Below the pieces are notes generated by a model, which was not told the DNA's origin, did no database searches, and saw only the letters and a list, made by a program, of their open reading frames with translations. Position numbers and translations under genes: made by a program. A stretch of 62,907 bases of DNA, taken from positions 1 through 62,907 of IMG/VR virus record IMGVR_UViG_3300044638_001368, one strand, 5' to 3'. Below, piece by piece: positions 54,355 through 62,907 of this stretch (within the stretch, counting starts at the first letter, position 1; each line of letters begins with the position of its first letter). The stretch comes from a virus.

Positions 54355-56505
54355 CTAGTCCCCTTCCGGCTCCGTACCGAGATGTTTAAAGCCCGGAAAA
54401 CTATCGCCGTTGCCCCCTAACTTCTTCACCCGCTCTGCGGTATCTTCGGCATTATTGGTGCTACCCGTACGACGCGCGAGCTCCATTTGCAGAAGTTTAT
54501 TGCGGGCTTTCACCATAGATATACCCTCTGCGTCCGCAATTACTTTAGCCTTGAAGTCAAAAATTTGCCGTTCCTTATTTGACATATTATTGTAGTGGTC
54601 CGCAGTAATTCTCTGACCCGCAGCCGTAATAGCCTGCCCTTCCCGTTGAACTTCACGGTTAAGTCTGTTCTCTTTTTCCTGCGCTTTGATACGCAGTTTT
54701 TCAAGGTAAGCCCGCTGTTCCCGGTCTTCCATACTGCTAAAGATAGTATACGCAGACTTAAAGTTATCGCCCCTGATACCTGCCGCCTTAGCTAAGTAGT
54801 CAAATTCGCGGTTACGTTCCTCTTTAGTGTCAGCACGACGTTCCTTAGCCGCAGCCTGCATAGCGGGCATCGCCGCAGCGGCAGCTTTACCTATGTTAGT
54901 AAGAGCGTTGGGGCTCTCGCCCGCAGCCATACCGAACCCGATCTGGGCCAGAATAGAGTACAAATCCTCGTTCTTTCTTGCAGCTAGTTCTTCAGCAGAA
55001 GTTCTCTGAAACTCAGGAAGTTTTCCGGCTTCATCAATCCTAGCTTGAATTTCTCGCAACGTCATAGCGTTAGGAGTATCAGTACCGGCAGCGGGAGTGG
55101 TTTCTTTTTCAGTGGTAGCAGGCGCACGGGTTGCACGGGGTGCACCAACAACACCGCGTTCACCACGGGGAGCGGGGGTACGGACGGGGGCGGAAGGAAC
55201 TTTTTTGGAGGTAGGCACAGCGGAAGACGCAGGGCGCACATTGGGGTTATTTGACGCTATAAGTGCGTTAAGTCCTGTGGGGTCACTGGGCGGAGGCGAA
55301 AACTGCGATGCAATAGTTCTAGTAAGTTCACCCAAGTTGTCTATGGAACCCATAGCGCGGGGACCACGCTGAGCAGCTTCTCTATTACCGTATGTGTTAA
55401 TCTCAGCGTCACCAAGGATAGCAGCCATACGATCAGCAGTGTCACCAAACCCACGGAAAGGGCCACGCTGAGCAGCTTCTGCGTTACGGAACAGATTAGC
55501 TGGCGGTTCTTTATAACCTGAAGGGTCCATACGGGTGCCGCCCACTGGGGCTCCAGTGGCTTCATCTAGCTGGTTCAGTAAGTCCATAATGCCGGGACCA
55601 CGGAAAGGAACCTGCCCTGCGGCTTCGTTCCTAGCTCTGGACCTAGCGTCAATAGCAGCCAACTCAGGACTCCTCAGGCTCATACCACCAGAAGCATCAG
55701 TCCCACGAGCAGCGTCCGTTTCTCTAAGGTTAGCAGCCATAATAGCGTCACCAAACCCAGAGAAGTTGGGCATCTGCGGACCACGCTGAGCAGCTTCTGC
55801 GTTACGGAACAAGTTGGAAGGCGACGGGTTCCTATTAAACTCCGCAGGGTCGAGACGAGTGCCACCCACTGGGGCTCCAGTGGCAGCGTCTAGGTCAGCC
55901 AAAGCGTCAGCAAGCCCGGGGCCGGGGGTCCTTCCGGGACCCATACCATCCATAGCATTCAGTTCCATACGCGCAGCCATGCGCTGGTCGGAAGTTTCCG
56001 CCGTCCGTATAATATTCATCAGAGCCTTACGGCGTTTAGTCCGCACATCGCCCGCGTCAGCAAAAGCCACGATACCGCCGCCAGCGAAGGACTGCTCGTC
56101 ATACATATCGTCAGGAATAGGGAGCGTCGTTAGACCACCGCCAGCCATGCGAACGGGACCCTGCGGGGCAGGGGGGACCATCTGGGGAGGAGGAGGAGCA
56201 CTAGCCATCTGCATCGGCGGCGCACCGGGAGGAGGACCACCCTGAGGACCACCCTGAGGACCACCCGGGGGAGCGGGAGGAGCCTGCGGTCCAAGGACCC
56301 GCTGGGCTACAGTCTGGTTGGGTGCCTGCTCCTGTGCCTGTGCGGAACGCATCCGGTCAATAAACATACCAGCCATAAGACCCGTCGTAGGATCAATGAC
56401 GCCCATCTGAATGGCCCGAGCAATTTTCTGCTTGTTGCCACCGTACGTTTCGGCAACACGTTCAGGGGACTGCATACTAAGGGTATTGGAATTAGCTTGA
56501 GCCAT
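54355..56505 (-). CDS. Large virion protein with internal duplication
   Basis: 716 residues. N-terminal helical start (MAQANSNTLSMQSPERVAETYGGNKQKIARAIQMGVIDPTTGLMAGMFIDRMR), Pro/Gly/Gln-rich region, MAGGGL and QSFAGGGIVAFADAGDV motifs (about 120-150). A segment around 205-370 is duplicated: ATGAPVGGTR-(L/M)-DP ... NLFRNAEAAQRGP occurs twice. The C-terminal 190 residues are a coiled coil (AAKERRADTKEERNREFDYLAKAAGI). Probably ejected with DNA or part of the internal core. Confidence 0.7.
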   Translation of the reverse strand: MAQANSNTLSMQSPERVAETYGGNKQKIARAIQMGVIDPTTGLMAGMFIDRMRSAQAQEQAPNQTVAQRVLGPQAPPAPPGGPQGGPQGGPPPGAPPMQMASAPPPPQMVPPAPQGPVRMAGGGLTTLPIPDDMYDEQSFAGGGIVAFADAGDVRTKRRKALMNIIRTAETSDQRMAARMELNAMDGMGPGRTPGPGLADALADLDAATGAPVGGTRLDPAEFNRNPSPSNLFRNAEAAQRGPQMPNFSGFGDAIMAANLRETDAARGTDASGGMSLRSPELAAIDARSRARNEAAGQVPFRGPGIMDLLNQLDEATGAPVGGTRMDPSGYKEPPANLFRNAEAAQRGPFRGFGDTADRMAAILGDAEINTYGNREAAQRGPRAMGSIDNLGELTRTIASQFSPPPSDPTGLNALIASNNPNVRPASSAVPTSKKVPSAPVRTPAPRGERGVVGAPRATRAPATTEKETTPAAGTDTPNAMTLREIQARIDEAGKLPEFQRTSAEELAARKNEDLYSILAQIGFGMAAGESPNALTNIGKAAAAAMPAMQAAAKERRADTKEERNREFDYLAKAAGIRGDNFKSAYTIFSSMEDREQRAYLEKLRIKAQEKENRLNREVQREGQAITAAGQRITADHYNNMSNKERQIFDFKAKVIADAEGISMVKARNKLLQMELARRTGSTNNAEDTAERVKKLGGNGDSFPGFKHLGTEPEGD

Positions 56506-56514
56506 CGTCGTTCC

Positions 56515-57627
56515 TTAGGAATTATACAGTTTAGACAGGCCAAGCGCACCAAGACCCAGACCGGTAGCTTGGCTAAACATAGACGGCGGGGGTGCGTACG
56601 TAGTCGCCGTGGAGCCCATGGTCATCGGTAGACCACGGATCAGGCTGTTATAGTAGCTAAGCTGTTCCATCGGGTAGTCGCGCTGGCGCAGGAAGTCAGC
56701 GTACCGCGTATCCAAGTACCGCTGATCCAAAGCCTGCTGTTCCGAACCCGCCGCTGCCTGAGCCTGAATACGAGCAAGGTCCGTCTGCTGCTGCGTCTGG
56801 CCGAGAGTACCAAGGGTCTGGGCGCTTTGGAGAGCCTGAGCAAGACCCTGAAGACCACTAGAAGTACCAAATTGACGTGAAGCTTCAGAAGCCTTCTGGG
56901 CATCCATATCGTACTGCTGGTTAGCCCTCTGGGCCTCCATCTGCTGACCCGAACCAAGCTGCTGTGTGTTGAGCATGGCTTCAAGGTTAGTGCGGCCAAC
57001 ACCCATCTGGGCTGCACGATCCCGTTCAAACTGCTGCTGCGCGTTCTCATACGCGGACTGGAGACCCTTAGCTTGGATATCCCCCATCTGCATACCAAGA
57101 TTGCGCTCGCGCTCCGTGCCAGCTAGCAACTGCCTTGCACCACCGTAAGTACCCTGACGCGCCGCGCCAAGGTTGGTCATCAACTGGCTCTTCTGGGCAT
57201 CCGTAACGGCTTCGCGCTTCTGCACATCCAGCACATTCTGGAAGTACGGCGACATATACTGCTGGGCTTGGGCCTGACCGAACTGATCCGGCGTAGCCAT
57301 CTGGTACTGCTGAAGCTGGGGAGCAGTGACGTTCTGGGCAGTAAAGGAAGCCGGGGTGTACTGGCCCGCAGCCAAAGAACCAAGACCCGCAGCGCCCGCT
57401 AGATCGGTAGCCTGACCAAACTGATCCGGCCTCTGCAAGTCATAAGCCTGCTGCTGGGCATAGGTCTGACCGGGGGTGAAACCAGCGATGCGCTCCCCAT
57501 CGTAAGGAATATAAGGCTGGTAAGAAACATCGCGTGCGCGATCCAGCATCTCCGTAACATATGGCTCTGCATACGTGGGTAGGTTAGTGCTTGTAATCGT
57601 TTGGTTTTGGACGGGCATATTAGCCAT
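56515..57627 (-). CDS. Gln-rich helical virion protein
   Basis: 370 residues with very high Gln/Ala content, long helices, YDGERIAGFTPGQTYAQQQAYDL and NLGAARQGTYGGARQLLAGTERERNLG, a motif of internal virion proteins in environmental phages. Its start overlaps the stop of the upstream gene. Role in core or ejection is likely. Confidence 0.7.
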   Translation of the reverse strand: MANMPVQNQTITSTNLPTYAEPYVTEMLDRARDVSYQPYIPYDGERIAGFTPGQTYAQQQAYDLQRPDQFGQATDLAGAAGLGSLAAGQYTPASFTAQNVTAPQLQQYQMATPDQFGQAQAQQYMSPYFQNVLDVQKREAVTDAQKSQLMTNLGAARQGTYGGARQLLAGTERERNLGMQMGDIQAKGLQSAYENAQQQFERDRAAQMGVGRTNLEAMLNTQQLGSGQQMEAQRANQQYDMDAQKASEASRQFGTSSGLQGLAQALQSAQTLGTLGQTQQQTDLARIQAQAAAGSEQQALDQRYLDTRYADFLRQRDYPMEQLSYYNSLIRGLPMTMGSTATTYAPPPSMFSQATGLGLGALGLSKLYNS

Positions 57628-60032
57628 TATCTTGCTCCTGCAAGGGCACGCAGCCCCGTGTCTTTACCACGAGAAGCCGACTTTCTGGCCTTCTCAGCTT
57701 TTTTCATCATGTCGTAGAGCCTGTCGGCACCCTTCTTGGGGTTACCGCGACCCAAACGTTTAACCGCTTCGGGGCTGAACTTAACCTCGTCACGGGCGAC
57801 CCGGGCTTCCTGCGTACCACCGATATTAGCACGGATAGAGTCACTTACGCCATCGCCGGGACCGTGGATAGGACGACCACCAAGGCGGGCTAGGACTTCC
57901 TGACCAGCGCCAGACGACCCGTTACCCAGCTCAGCCACCGTGCGGGCATCGACCACAAAGGACCCGTCTTCAAGGTTTACGCCGCCAGCTGCGTTCTTGT
58001 TGGTGCCACCGAGCAAACGGTTAAACTTAGCACCTAGCTGGGCCCCTATGCCGGGGCTAGTAGCAGTATTACCCACAATCCCTAAAGTATTAGTGCCGGG
58101 GGCAGAAGCCAAACCACCACCGTATGTATTCCTAAGAAAGTCTATGAAGGTACCGGGTAACCCTGCATACCCAGTGGCGGCATTTAGCACCTGCCCAAGA
58201 CCAAGACCAACTTCTGGTGCGTTAGGGTCGGGCTGAGAGGAAAAGCCAGTAAAACTACCAAGAGTGCGATTACCGCTGTAAAGGTCTGACAAACCCGGCC
58301 CCGAAGGCGCAGCACGGGGAGCAGCGCGAGGAGCAGCACTGGACCCAGACAGACTAGGTATAATGCTGTTCAAAGCGCCCAAGAACGTGGAGCTACCGGA
58401 GGACGCGGGGGGAGAAGACGGCACCGGGGAGATATACCTGCCTGTATCTTCAGGAGCGTCTGGACCACCATAGAGGGCGTAGTTCTCTGCTGTGTTATCC
58501 GCAGCGTTTTGGGCCATAGCAGCCTGACGCTGGGACTCTACATTCTTATTTGCTTGGTATGTACCGTAAGTATTAGCGTAATTCTGCCCGTCAGAACCCG
58601 AACCCGTGTACCCAGTGGCACGGTTAAACATAGGGTCTTTAAGCATAGGGGGTGCGCCGGGGAGCGTTTGCACGTTCGTGCCCCAAGAGGGGTCGCCGTA
58701 ATCTCCAAACATCGGGCTAACCATGCCCCGGAAACCCGCGAGGAAGTCGGAGTCTGGCTCAGTAATGCCTTCCATAGACATCCTAGCGCGGCCCATCGCG
58801 TTATCGGCGCTAGCTTGCTCTTCCGCAGTCGGGGTCCAACCAATCGGGTTACCAAAAGCATCTACGGGGCGGGAGTCGCGGTATCTGTCGCCCTTATAGT
58901 CTGGGGACCCCGGCTGGAGTGTTGTAATACCGGACGTGGGGCCGTATGCCTGCATTAAGGACCGGGTTGCCCTAGGGTCGCCGCCGCCTTCTATTGCGCG
59001 TTCGTACTCACTTAGCTGAGCCTTAGTAGCCGTAGGGTACTGTGTCTGAAGCGCAGCGTTTTTTGCAGTGGGCTTGACCAACTTCGGTACATTGGTAGCC
59101 CGGGGGAAATTATAGAGCTGTTCGACGTAAGACCGGGCAGGGGCTTGTGCGGTGTACCCGGGAGGTAGGGCAACAGTGGGAGCATTACGGGGCTTTGCCT
59201 GTACGTCGCCGCCATCGGCGTATGCCGGGTAGTATGGAACCTCCGGGGGGAAGAACATAAACTCCGAAGAGTCCCTAGGGTCCCGGTTAACGGGGTAAGT
59301 GGGCCTACGGTTGTACATCCTAGGCGGGGGAAGTTTCTTAGGTTCCGTGGGCTTAATCGCCCCAAGACCAGAACTGCTAGAGCCAAGGAACGGCATCGCC
59401 AGACCAAGTCCAGCCGCGTAGGGGGCTAAGTTTTGCAGGGTGGGGTTAGTAATACCCGCGCTAGCAGCCGTACCAAACTTATCAAACATACCCTGCGGTG
59501 CCGGGGGAGTGGGGGGCGTTAGTGGGATAGTGGGTGCAACACCGGACGCAGAATTAGCACTCTGGTAGATAGGGTCTGGTGAGGGAGTAGCACCCGCTAT
59601 ATCACTGGGGGGCAGTGGGGTGGTGGCTAGTGTAGCGGGGGCTGCGGGGGCTGCGGGGGTGTTGAAACCAAACCCGCCAATAGTACCTTCCGGGTTCAGA
59701 GTGCGACCCAATGACGCACCACCATAAGCACTAAGGCCAGCCGTCAGACCCTTCTCAAGGTTGCCAGTAATTGCACCTTGGGCCAACCCAGCCCCAGCCG
59801 CTACCAGATACGGGTCTATATTTAGAGCACCGCCCACCGCACCGGCAAGCATAGGCAGGATAGAGTCCAAGAACCCAGCTTCTGGTAGGCCCGTGGTAGG
59901 GTTACGGGTCAGCGTACCACCATAAGACTGGGCAAGAGCCTGCAAACCTCCGACTTCCCGGGGCGTCATATGCACCAGAACCGAGTCATTACCCCGGCCT
60001 TGGGCTTGCATCTGCTGTGAGAAGGGGTTCAT
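57627..60032 (-). CDS. Large virion protein with Gly-rich N-terminus and VxEDGSFVV motif
   Basis: 801 residues. N-terminal MTPREVGGLQALAQSYGGTLTRNPTTGLPEAGFL and Ala/Gly-rich helices, AYADGGDVQAKP (about 274-285), long Pro/Ser-rich disordered region, and a C-terminal GSFVVDARTVAELGNGSSGAGQEVLARLGGRPIHGPGDGVSDSIRANIGG, followed by DEVKFSPEAVKRLG and a basic tail. The last block recurs widely in environmental phage virion proteins (GPGDGVSDSI). Ejection or core protein likely; no enzymatic motif seen. Confidence 0.7.
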   Translation of the reverse strand: MNPFSQQMQAQGRGNDSVLVHMTPREVGGLQALAQSYGGTLTRNPTTGLPEAGFLDSILPMLAGAVGGALNIDPYLVAAGAGLAQGAITGNLEKGLTAGLSAYGGASLGRTLNPEGTIGGFGFNTPAAPAAPATLATTPLPPSDIAGATPSPDPIYQSANSASGVAPTIPLTPPTPPAPQGMFDKFGTAASAGITNPTLQNLAPYAAGLGLAMPFLGSSSSGLGAIKPTEPKKLPPPRMYNRRPTYPVNRDPRDSSEFMFFPPEVPYYPAYADGGDVQAKPRNAPTVALPPGYTAQAPARSYVEQLYNFPRATNVPKLVKPTAKNAALQTQYPTATKAQLSEYERAIEGGGDPRATRSLMQAYGPTSGITTLQPGSPDYKGDRYRDSRPVDAFGNPIGWTPTAEEQASADNAMGRARMSMEGITEPDSDFLAGFRGMVSPMFGDYGDPSWGTNVQTLPGAPPMLKDPMFNRATGYTGSGSDGQNYANTYGTYQANKNVESQRQAAMAQNAADNTAENYALYGGPDAPEDTGRYISPVPSSPPASSGSSTFLGALNSIIPSLSGSSAAPRAAPRAAPSGPGLSDLYSGNRTLGSFTGFSSQPDPNAPEVGLGLGQVLNAATGYAGLPGTFIDFLRNTYGGGLASAPGTNTLGIVGNTATSPGIGAQLGAKFNRLLGGTNKNAAGGVNLEDGSFVVDARTVAELGNGSSGAGQEVLARLGGRPIHGPGDGVSDSIRANIGGTQEARVARDEVKFSPEAVKRLGRGNPKKGADRLYDMMKKAEKARKSASRGKDTGLRALAGAR

Positions 60033-60110
60033 CGGGAAGTCCTTAAACTCAAGGAGTACTTAGGGTTATATTACCAACTACGCTAAAACTAAAGCCTAGA
60101 AACGAACCCC

Positions 60111-60488
60111 CTACGGGGTGGAAACTGTAACTGTACCTATAGACCCGGTGGCCGAGACTGCCGTAGGAACTACCGTTGTACTGGGGACCGTGCTTATGAC
60201 CCGCCAACCACCACTGTAGTACACGCTAATCTGGTTCAGGGTCGTATCAAACACCATCATCCCGGTAGCCGGGGTAAGGAGTAGCTTCTCTGCGTTGGTG
60301 TAATTCCCAAGGGTAATAGTCCCCCCGATAAACGCAGACGCCGTGTAGGACTGGGCTTGGTTGGGCGTCTGGGAGTCCAGCTGGCTAAAGTACAGCTCAA
60401 TCACCCGGATAAGTTGCCGCATATTCTGGGCATCATAGTCCTGCGTCGGGTTCGGCAGGGGGGAGTGCTTGAAGCCAACCAGAGCCAT
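60111..60488 (-). CDS. Small structural protein ending in a GTVTV unit
   Basis: 125 residues: coiled-coil region (DYDAQNMRQLIRVIELYFSQLDSQT), a NAEKLLLTPATGMMVFDTTLNQISVYYSGGW beta region typical of phage fibre or needle proteins, and a C-terminal VSATGSIGTVTVSTP identical in design to the repeat unit at 2378-3271. Its start overlaps the stop of the upstream gene. Confidence 0.7.
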   Translation of the reverse strand: MALVGFKHSPLPNPTQDYDAQNMRQLIRVIELYFSQLDSQTPNQAQSYTASAFIGGTITLGNYTNAEKLLLTPATGMMVFDTTLNQISVYYSGGWRVISTVPSTTVVPTAVSATGSIGTVTVSTP

Positions 60489-62620
60489 TAACGCTTACCA
60501 TCGGGGCGGACTTCAAGGCGCGGAACACCAAGTTGCCACTGGACCCCCAGAGCAGTCGAACTGACCTTCAGAGCCATCTGACGACCCCGGGCACGGATAA
60601 AGACCTGTCCCGTATACACATCAACCGAAGTCTCAATCACTGACTGGGAGTCCGACGCATTGCCAGAGAACGCCGAACCCGGGAAACTACGGGGGCGTAT
60701 AGTAAGTATAGCCGCTGGCGCAGCCGCCGTGGAACCCGCGAAGTCGATGTCAGGTATAATACGTCTGGTGAGCATGAACTGCTCCCCGTCTTCGATGTCA
60801 AAGTCGTTGGACTGGATGTAACTTTCCATCGCTACATCGTCGTCGTTAACGCCGTTCTCGTGGTTATACAGGTAACCGGAAGCACCGATAGACCCTGTGA
60901 TTGCAGTAGTGATAACCGTCTGAGACGGGCTGATCTCGTAGGTACCAGTGCTGCCCGTGGTGCCAGTCTTCTGCCCAACGACGTAGGTATCAGCACTCAC
61001 GCCGTCCCCGGTAAGGATCATGCCGACCTGTATTGTCCCAGTCACAGCTGTGACAGTTAGCGTGGTGGTAGTAATGGACCCAGTGATCGCCGCCGTGACG
61101 GGGTCTTCAGCTGTGTTCAGTGCCTGCGGAAAGAGCCGAAGCGGTGTGTCCAACCAAGCGGTACGCTGGATTGTTCCGTAGTACCAAATCTTGTCTAAGT
61201 AGTTATAGATTATGTACTTATCGTTCCAGTTGGAACTCGCGCTGGGGTACATCCACCAGACTTCGTTCCACTGCTCATTCGTGCCGCAGACAATCTGCGC
61301 GGTTTGGTTGTAGTTCAGGTCCTCGAATACGTGGTTACGCAGGGTGCAGGGCAGCGTCTCGATACGACCCGAATACGCATAGAACTTATCTTGGCCCATC
61401 CAGTACGTGACACTCGCGGCGCTTATGGTAGCGCGGGGTGAGATAATAGAGATGTTGTCTGCGTATTCCTGCAAACTGAACACGTCCGTGGTACCGGTAA
61501 ACTGCAAGGTATAGAGGTGGGTGTCTGTCCAAACCAAGATTTCCTGCCGTGTTGGCAGAGCAACGGTAATACGGGAACCACGAGATATACGCAGGAAGCC
61601 AGCCGAGTTTGTAACCGCAGGAGTCCACTGACCGGGTTCGTCTTGGCTAGCCCACCGGATAAGAAGTGGGTCAAAGTCGTCGGGGTCAGTGCTGCCGTAA
61701 GGCACCGCACCAAAAGCAAGAACGTGCTTGTCCTGCTGAGACACGAGGGTCTGCATAACTTTGACTGGGACAGCGTTGGGGTCAAAACCATCAGCCGTAG
61801 CAACAGCCTGCAAGGTAATAGCCCGGGTAGCCAGCGCCGTGGACGGGTCCGTATTGGTACCGCGAGCCCAGTAGTAGGGCGCACCGTCGCGGATGTTCAT
61901 GACAAGGTCGTTGTCGATATTGTTAAACCACCAATCCTGTTGCGGCAGAAACACCGCGCCAGTGGTAGAACCCAGACCCCAAGCGTCACGACTCCAAGCA
62001 CCCGCGCCCCAACCATAACCGGCTGTGACTACCGCGTTACCGGGGGCGATTTCAAAACTGACAGTGATACCCGTTCCGCCACCCGCAGCTACAGTGGAAG
62101 AAGCAGCCGTAGTAACTGGGAAATAAAACGCGGTTGAGGAGGTAACTACGATCTCGTGGTTAGCGTTAATCTCAGAGTCGGGCACACCGCCAACGGTGCC
62201 GGTAACTCCAGCAATGGTTACGTAAGACCCTGTATCCGCACCGTGCGCGACACCTAGATTGATAATTACTTTGAAAGACCCAGACACTGTAGCCACGCTA
62301 TTATTTGTGTCAGGATTAGACAGCGTAGGAGTAGTCGTACGCAGTGGGGTGATGTCAAAGAAAGCACCGCCAGCTTCAATATAGACCTTCTTCTCAGTCC
62401 CTAGAGAAAGTAGATCATCCGAGTAAGTAGTGATCCAGTTCCACATCTGGCGGCTTACGCCGACGAAAGAGTTGGTAGTAGCCTTGACCCAGCCACCAAG
62501 CTTCTGCGGATAGCCCGAGCGGAAGCGTATCTTCTCGCTCTCATACCAACCACCCTCACCGGAGTAGTCAGTCTGGTCCCGGTTAATACCGGGTTTGAAC
62601 TGGAGTTTGATAAGGGCCAT
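60488..62620 (-). CDS. Large structural protein, tail hub / stabilisation type
   Basis: 710 residues. N-terminal [44 protein letters not shown], a signature of P22 gp10-type hub or stabilisation proteins, then a beta-propeller-like body (repeated WxxD and YG/LG motifs), a [30 protein letters not shown] insert, and a C-terminal [21 protein letters not shown]. Probably part of the short tail. Assigned from the N-terminal pattern. Confidence 0.75.
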   Translation of the reverse strand: MALIKLQFKPGINRDQTDYSGEGGWYESEKIRFRSGYPQKLGGWVKATTNSFVGVSRQMWNWITTYSDDLLSLGTEKKVYIEAGGAFFDITPLRTTTPTLSNPDTNNSVATVSGSFKVIINLGVAHGADTGSYVTIAGVTGTVGGVPDSEINANHEIVVTSSTAFYFPVTTAASSTVAAGGGTGITVSFEIAPGNAVVTAGYGWGAGAWSRDAWGLGSTTGAVFLPQQDWWFNNIDNDLVMNIRDGAPYYWARGTNTDPSTALATRAITLQAVATADGFDPNAVPVKVMQTLVSQQDKHVLAFGAVPYGSTDPDDFDPLLIRWASQDEPGQWTPAVTNSAGFLRISRGSRITVALPTRQEILVWTDTHLYTLQFTGTTDVFSLQEYADNISIISPRATISAASVTYWMGQDKFYAYSGRIETLPCTLRNHVFEDLNYNQTAQIVCGTNEQWNEVWWMYPSASSNWNDKYIIYNYLDKIWYYGTIQRTAWLDTPLRLFPQALNTAEDPVTAAITGSITTTTLTVTAVTGTIQVGMILTGDGVSADTYVVGQKTGTTGSTGTYEISPSQTVITTAITGSIGASGYLYNHENGVNDDDVAMESYIQSNDFDIEDGEQFMLTRRIIPDIDFAGSTAAAPAAILTIRPRSFPGSAFSGNASDSQSVIETSVDVYTGQVFIRARGRQMALKVSSTALGVQWQLGVPRLEVRPDGKR

Positions 62621-62624
62621 GAGT

Positions 62625-62882
62625 TTACTTCTTCAGTTGTTCGAGCAGCATAACGCGAACGTGCAAATCGCTGATTTCGCGCTTCAATTCTTCTTTCATA
62701 GCAGCCCGACGTTCAGCCGATAGCGGGGAGTCTGTGGGGGTGCCTTCCTTGGTGATTAGGGCGGGCATAGCCGCTTCAACCTTAACCAGCCGCTCATTGG
62801 CAGACGACACTTGCCCCAACACCCAAGCCAGCGCCGCCACGATGATCGGGATTACCGCTTTGAGTACGTCTGCCCAACCCAT
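62625..62882 (-). CDS. Small membrane protein with coiled coil
   Basis: 85 residues. One hydrophobic helix near the N-terminus ([17 protein letters not shown]), then a helical, charged C-terminus ([28 protein letters not shown]). It is next to the 3-TM holin across the circle junction and could be a lysis accessory such as a spanin-like or antiholin protein, but no lipobox or export signal supports spanin. The beginning of the gene is repeated at 1-46. Confidence 0.65.
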   Translation of the reverse strand: MGWADVLKAVIPIIVAALAWVLGQVSSANERLVKVEAAMPALITKEGTPTDSPLSAERRAAMKEELKREISDLHVRVMLLEQLKK

Positions 62883-62907
62883 GGTTCACCTACTTCTTGT
62901 TCAAGGC
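62837..62907. repeat. 71-bp terminal overlap, right copy
   Basis: Identical to bases 1-71; closes the map into a circle. Confidence 0.95.

Noticed and set aside
1-62907. Lysogeny genes, tRNA genes, transposons or a diversity-generating retroelement
   Set aside because: No integrase, reverse transcriptase, transposase or tRNA cloverleaf recognised on either strand.

Overview
The window is a complete or near-complete tailed double-stranded DNA phage genome, apparently assembled from environmental sequence. Bases 1-71 and 62837-62907 are identical, so the contig closes into a circle of 62,836 bp, cutting through a small membrane-protein gene. There are no tRNA or rRNA genes, no integrase and no CRISPR array. 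The host is probably an alphaproteobacterium: the phage encodes a GcrA-like cell-cycle regulator and a holin of the three-transmembrane family known from alphaproteobacterial gene transfer agents. I infer the host from those two genes only.

The map has two arms that diverge from about 25.7-26.1 kb and converge at about 48.8 kb. The minus arm (25,672 down to 54, then around the circle from 62,882 down to 48,857) is the late arm: terminase small and large subunits, a virion ADP-ribosyltransferase-like protein, portal, a GroES-like co-chaperonin, scaffold, major capsid protein with its own terminator, head decoration proteins, a glycosyltransferase, a run of tiny basic Lys/Gly-rich proteins, adaptor proteins, fibre-like proteins, two 2-oxoglutarate oxygenases beside a long collagen-like protein, an M15 endolysin, an S74-chaperone tail fibre, a holin, and then four very large virion/ejection proteins ending in an 1,830-residue polyvalent protein. 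The presence of adaptors and giant internal proteins, with no contractile or long flexible tail genes seen, favours a podovirus-like particle.

The plus arm (26,119-48,773) is the early/replication arm: a promoter-proximal orphan gene with a Ser-Lys-Thr repeat tail; an untranslated, AT-rich, repeat-bearing region that looks like a replication origin (27.05-27.6 kb); a set of very small genes; a MoxR-type ATPase, a HExxH/VWA protein and a DUF3150-like protein; then a replication and recombination module (VRR-NUC nuclease, family A DNA polymerase, Cas4/RecB-like nuclease, HNH-like protein, SNF2-like helicase, ssDNA-binding-like protein, archaeo-eukaryotic primase with helicase) with an inserted cassette of methyltransferase, second glycosyltransferase and GcrA.

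The strongest undescribed signals are: (1) a family of nine TTAGTGAC-NN-GTCACTAA-type palindromes that sit beside the early promoters or directly in front of early start codons; (2) the MoxR / HExxH-VWA / DUF3150-like triad, with two of its three genes behind such a palindrome; (3) a phage prolyl-hydroxylase-like oxygenase next to a collagen-like protein whose prolines are in the Y position; (4) a mirrored origin-like region with ATGTTAGAATGTT repeats; and (5) a short motif (F/Y/M-A-x-G-G) recurring across many unrelated virion proteins. All functional calls rest on reading motifs by eye; no database search was run.
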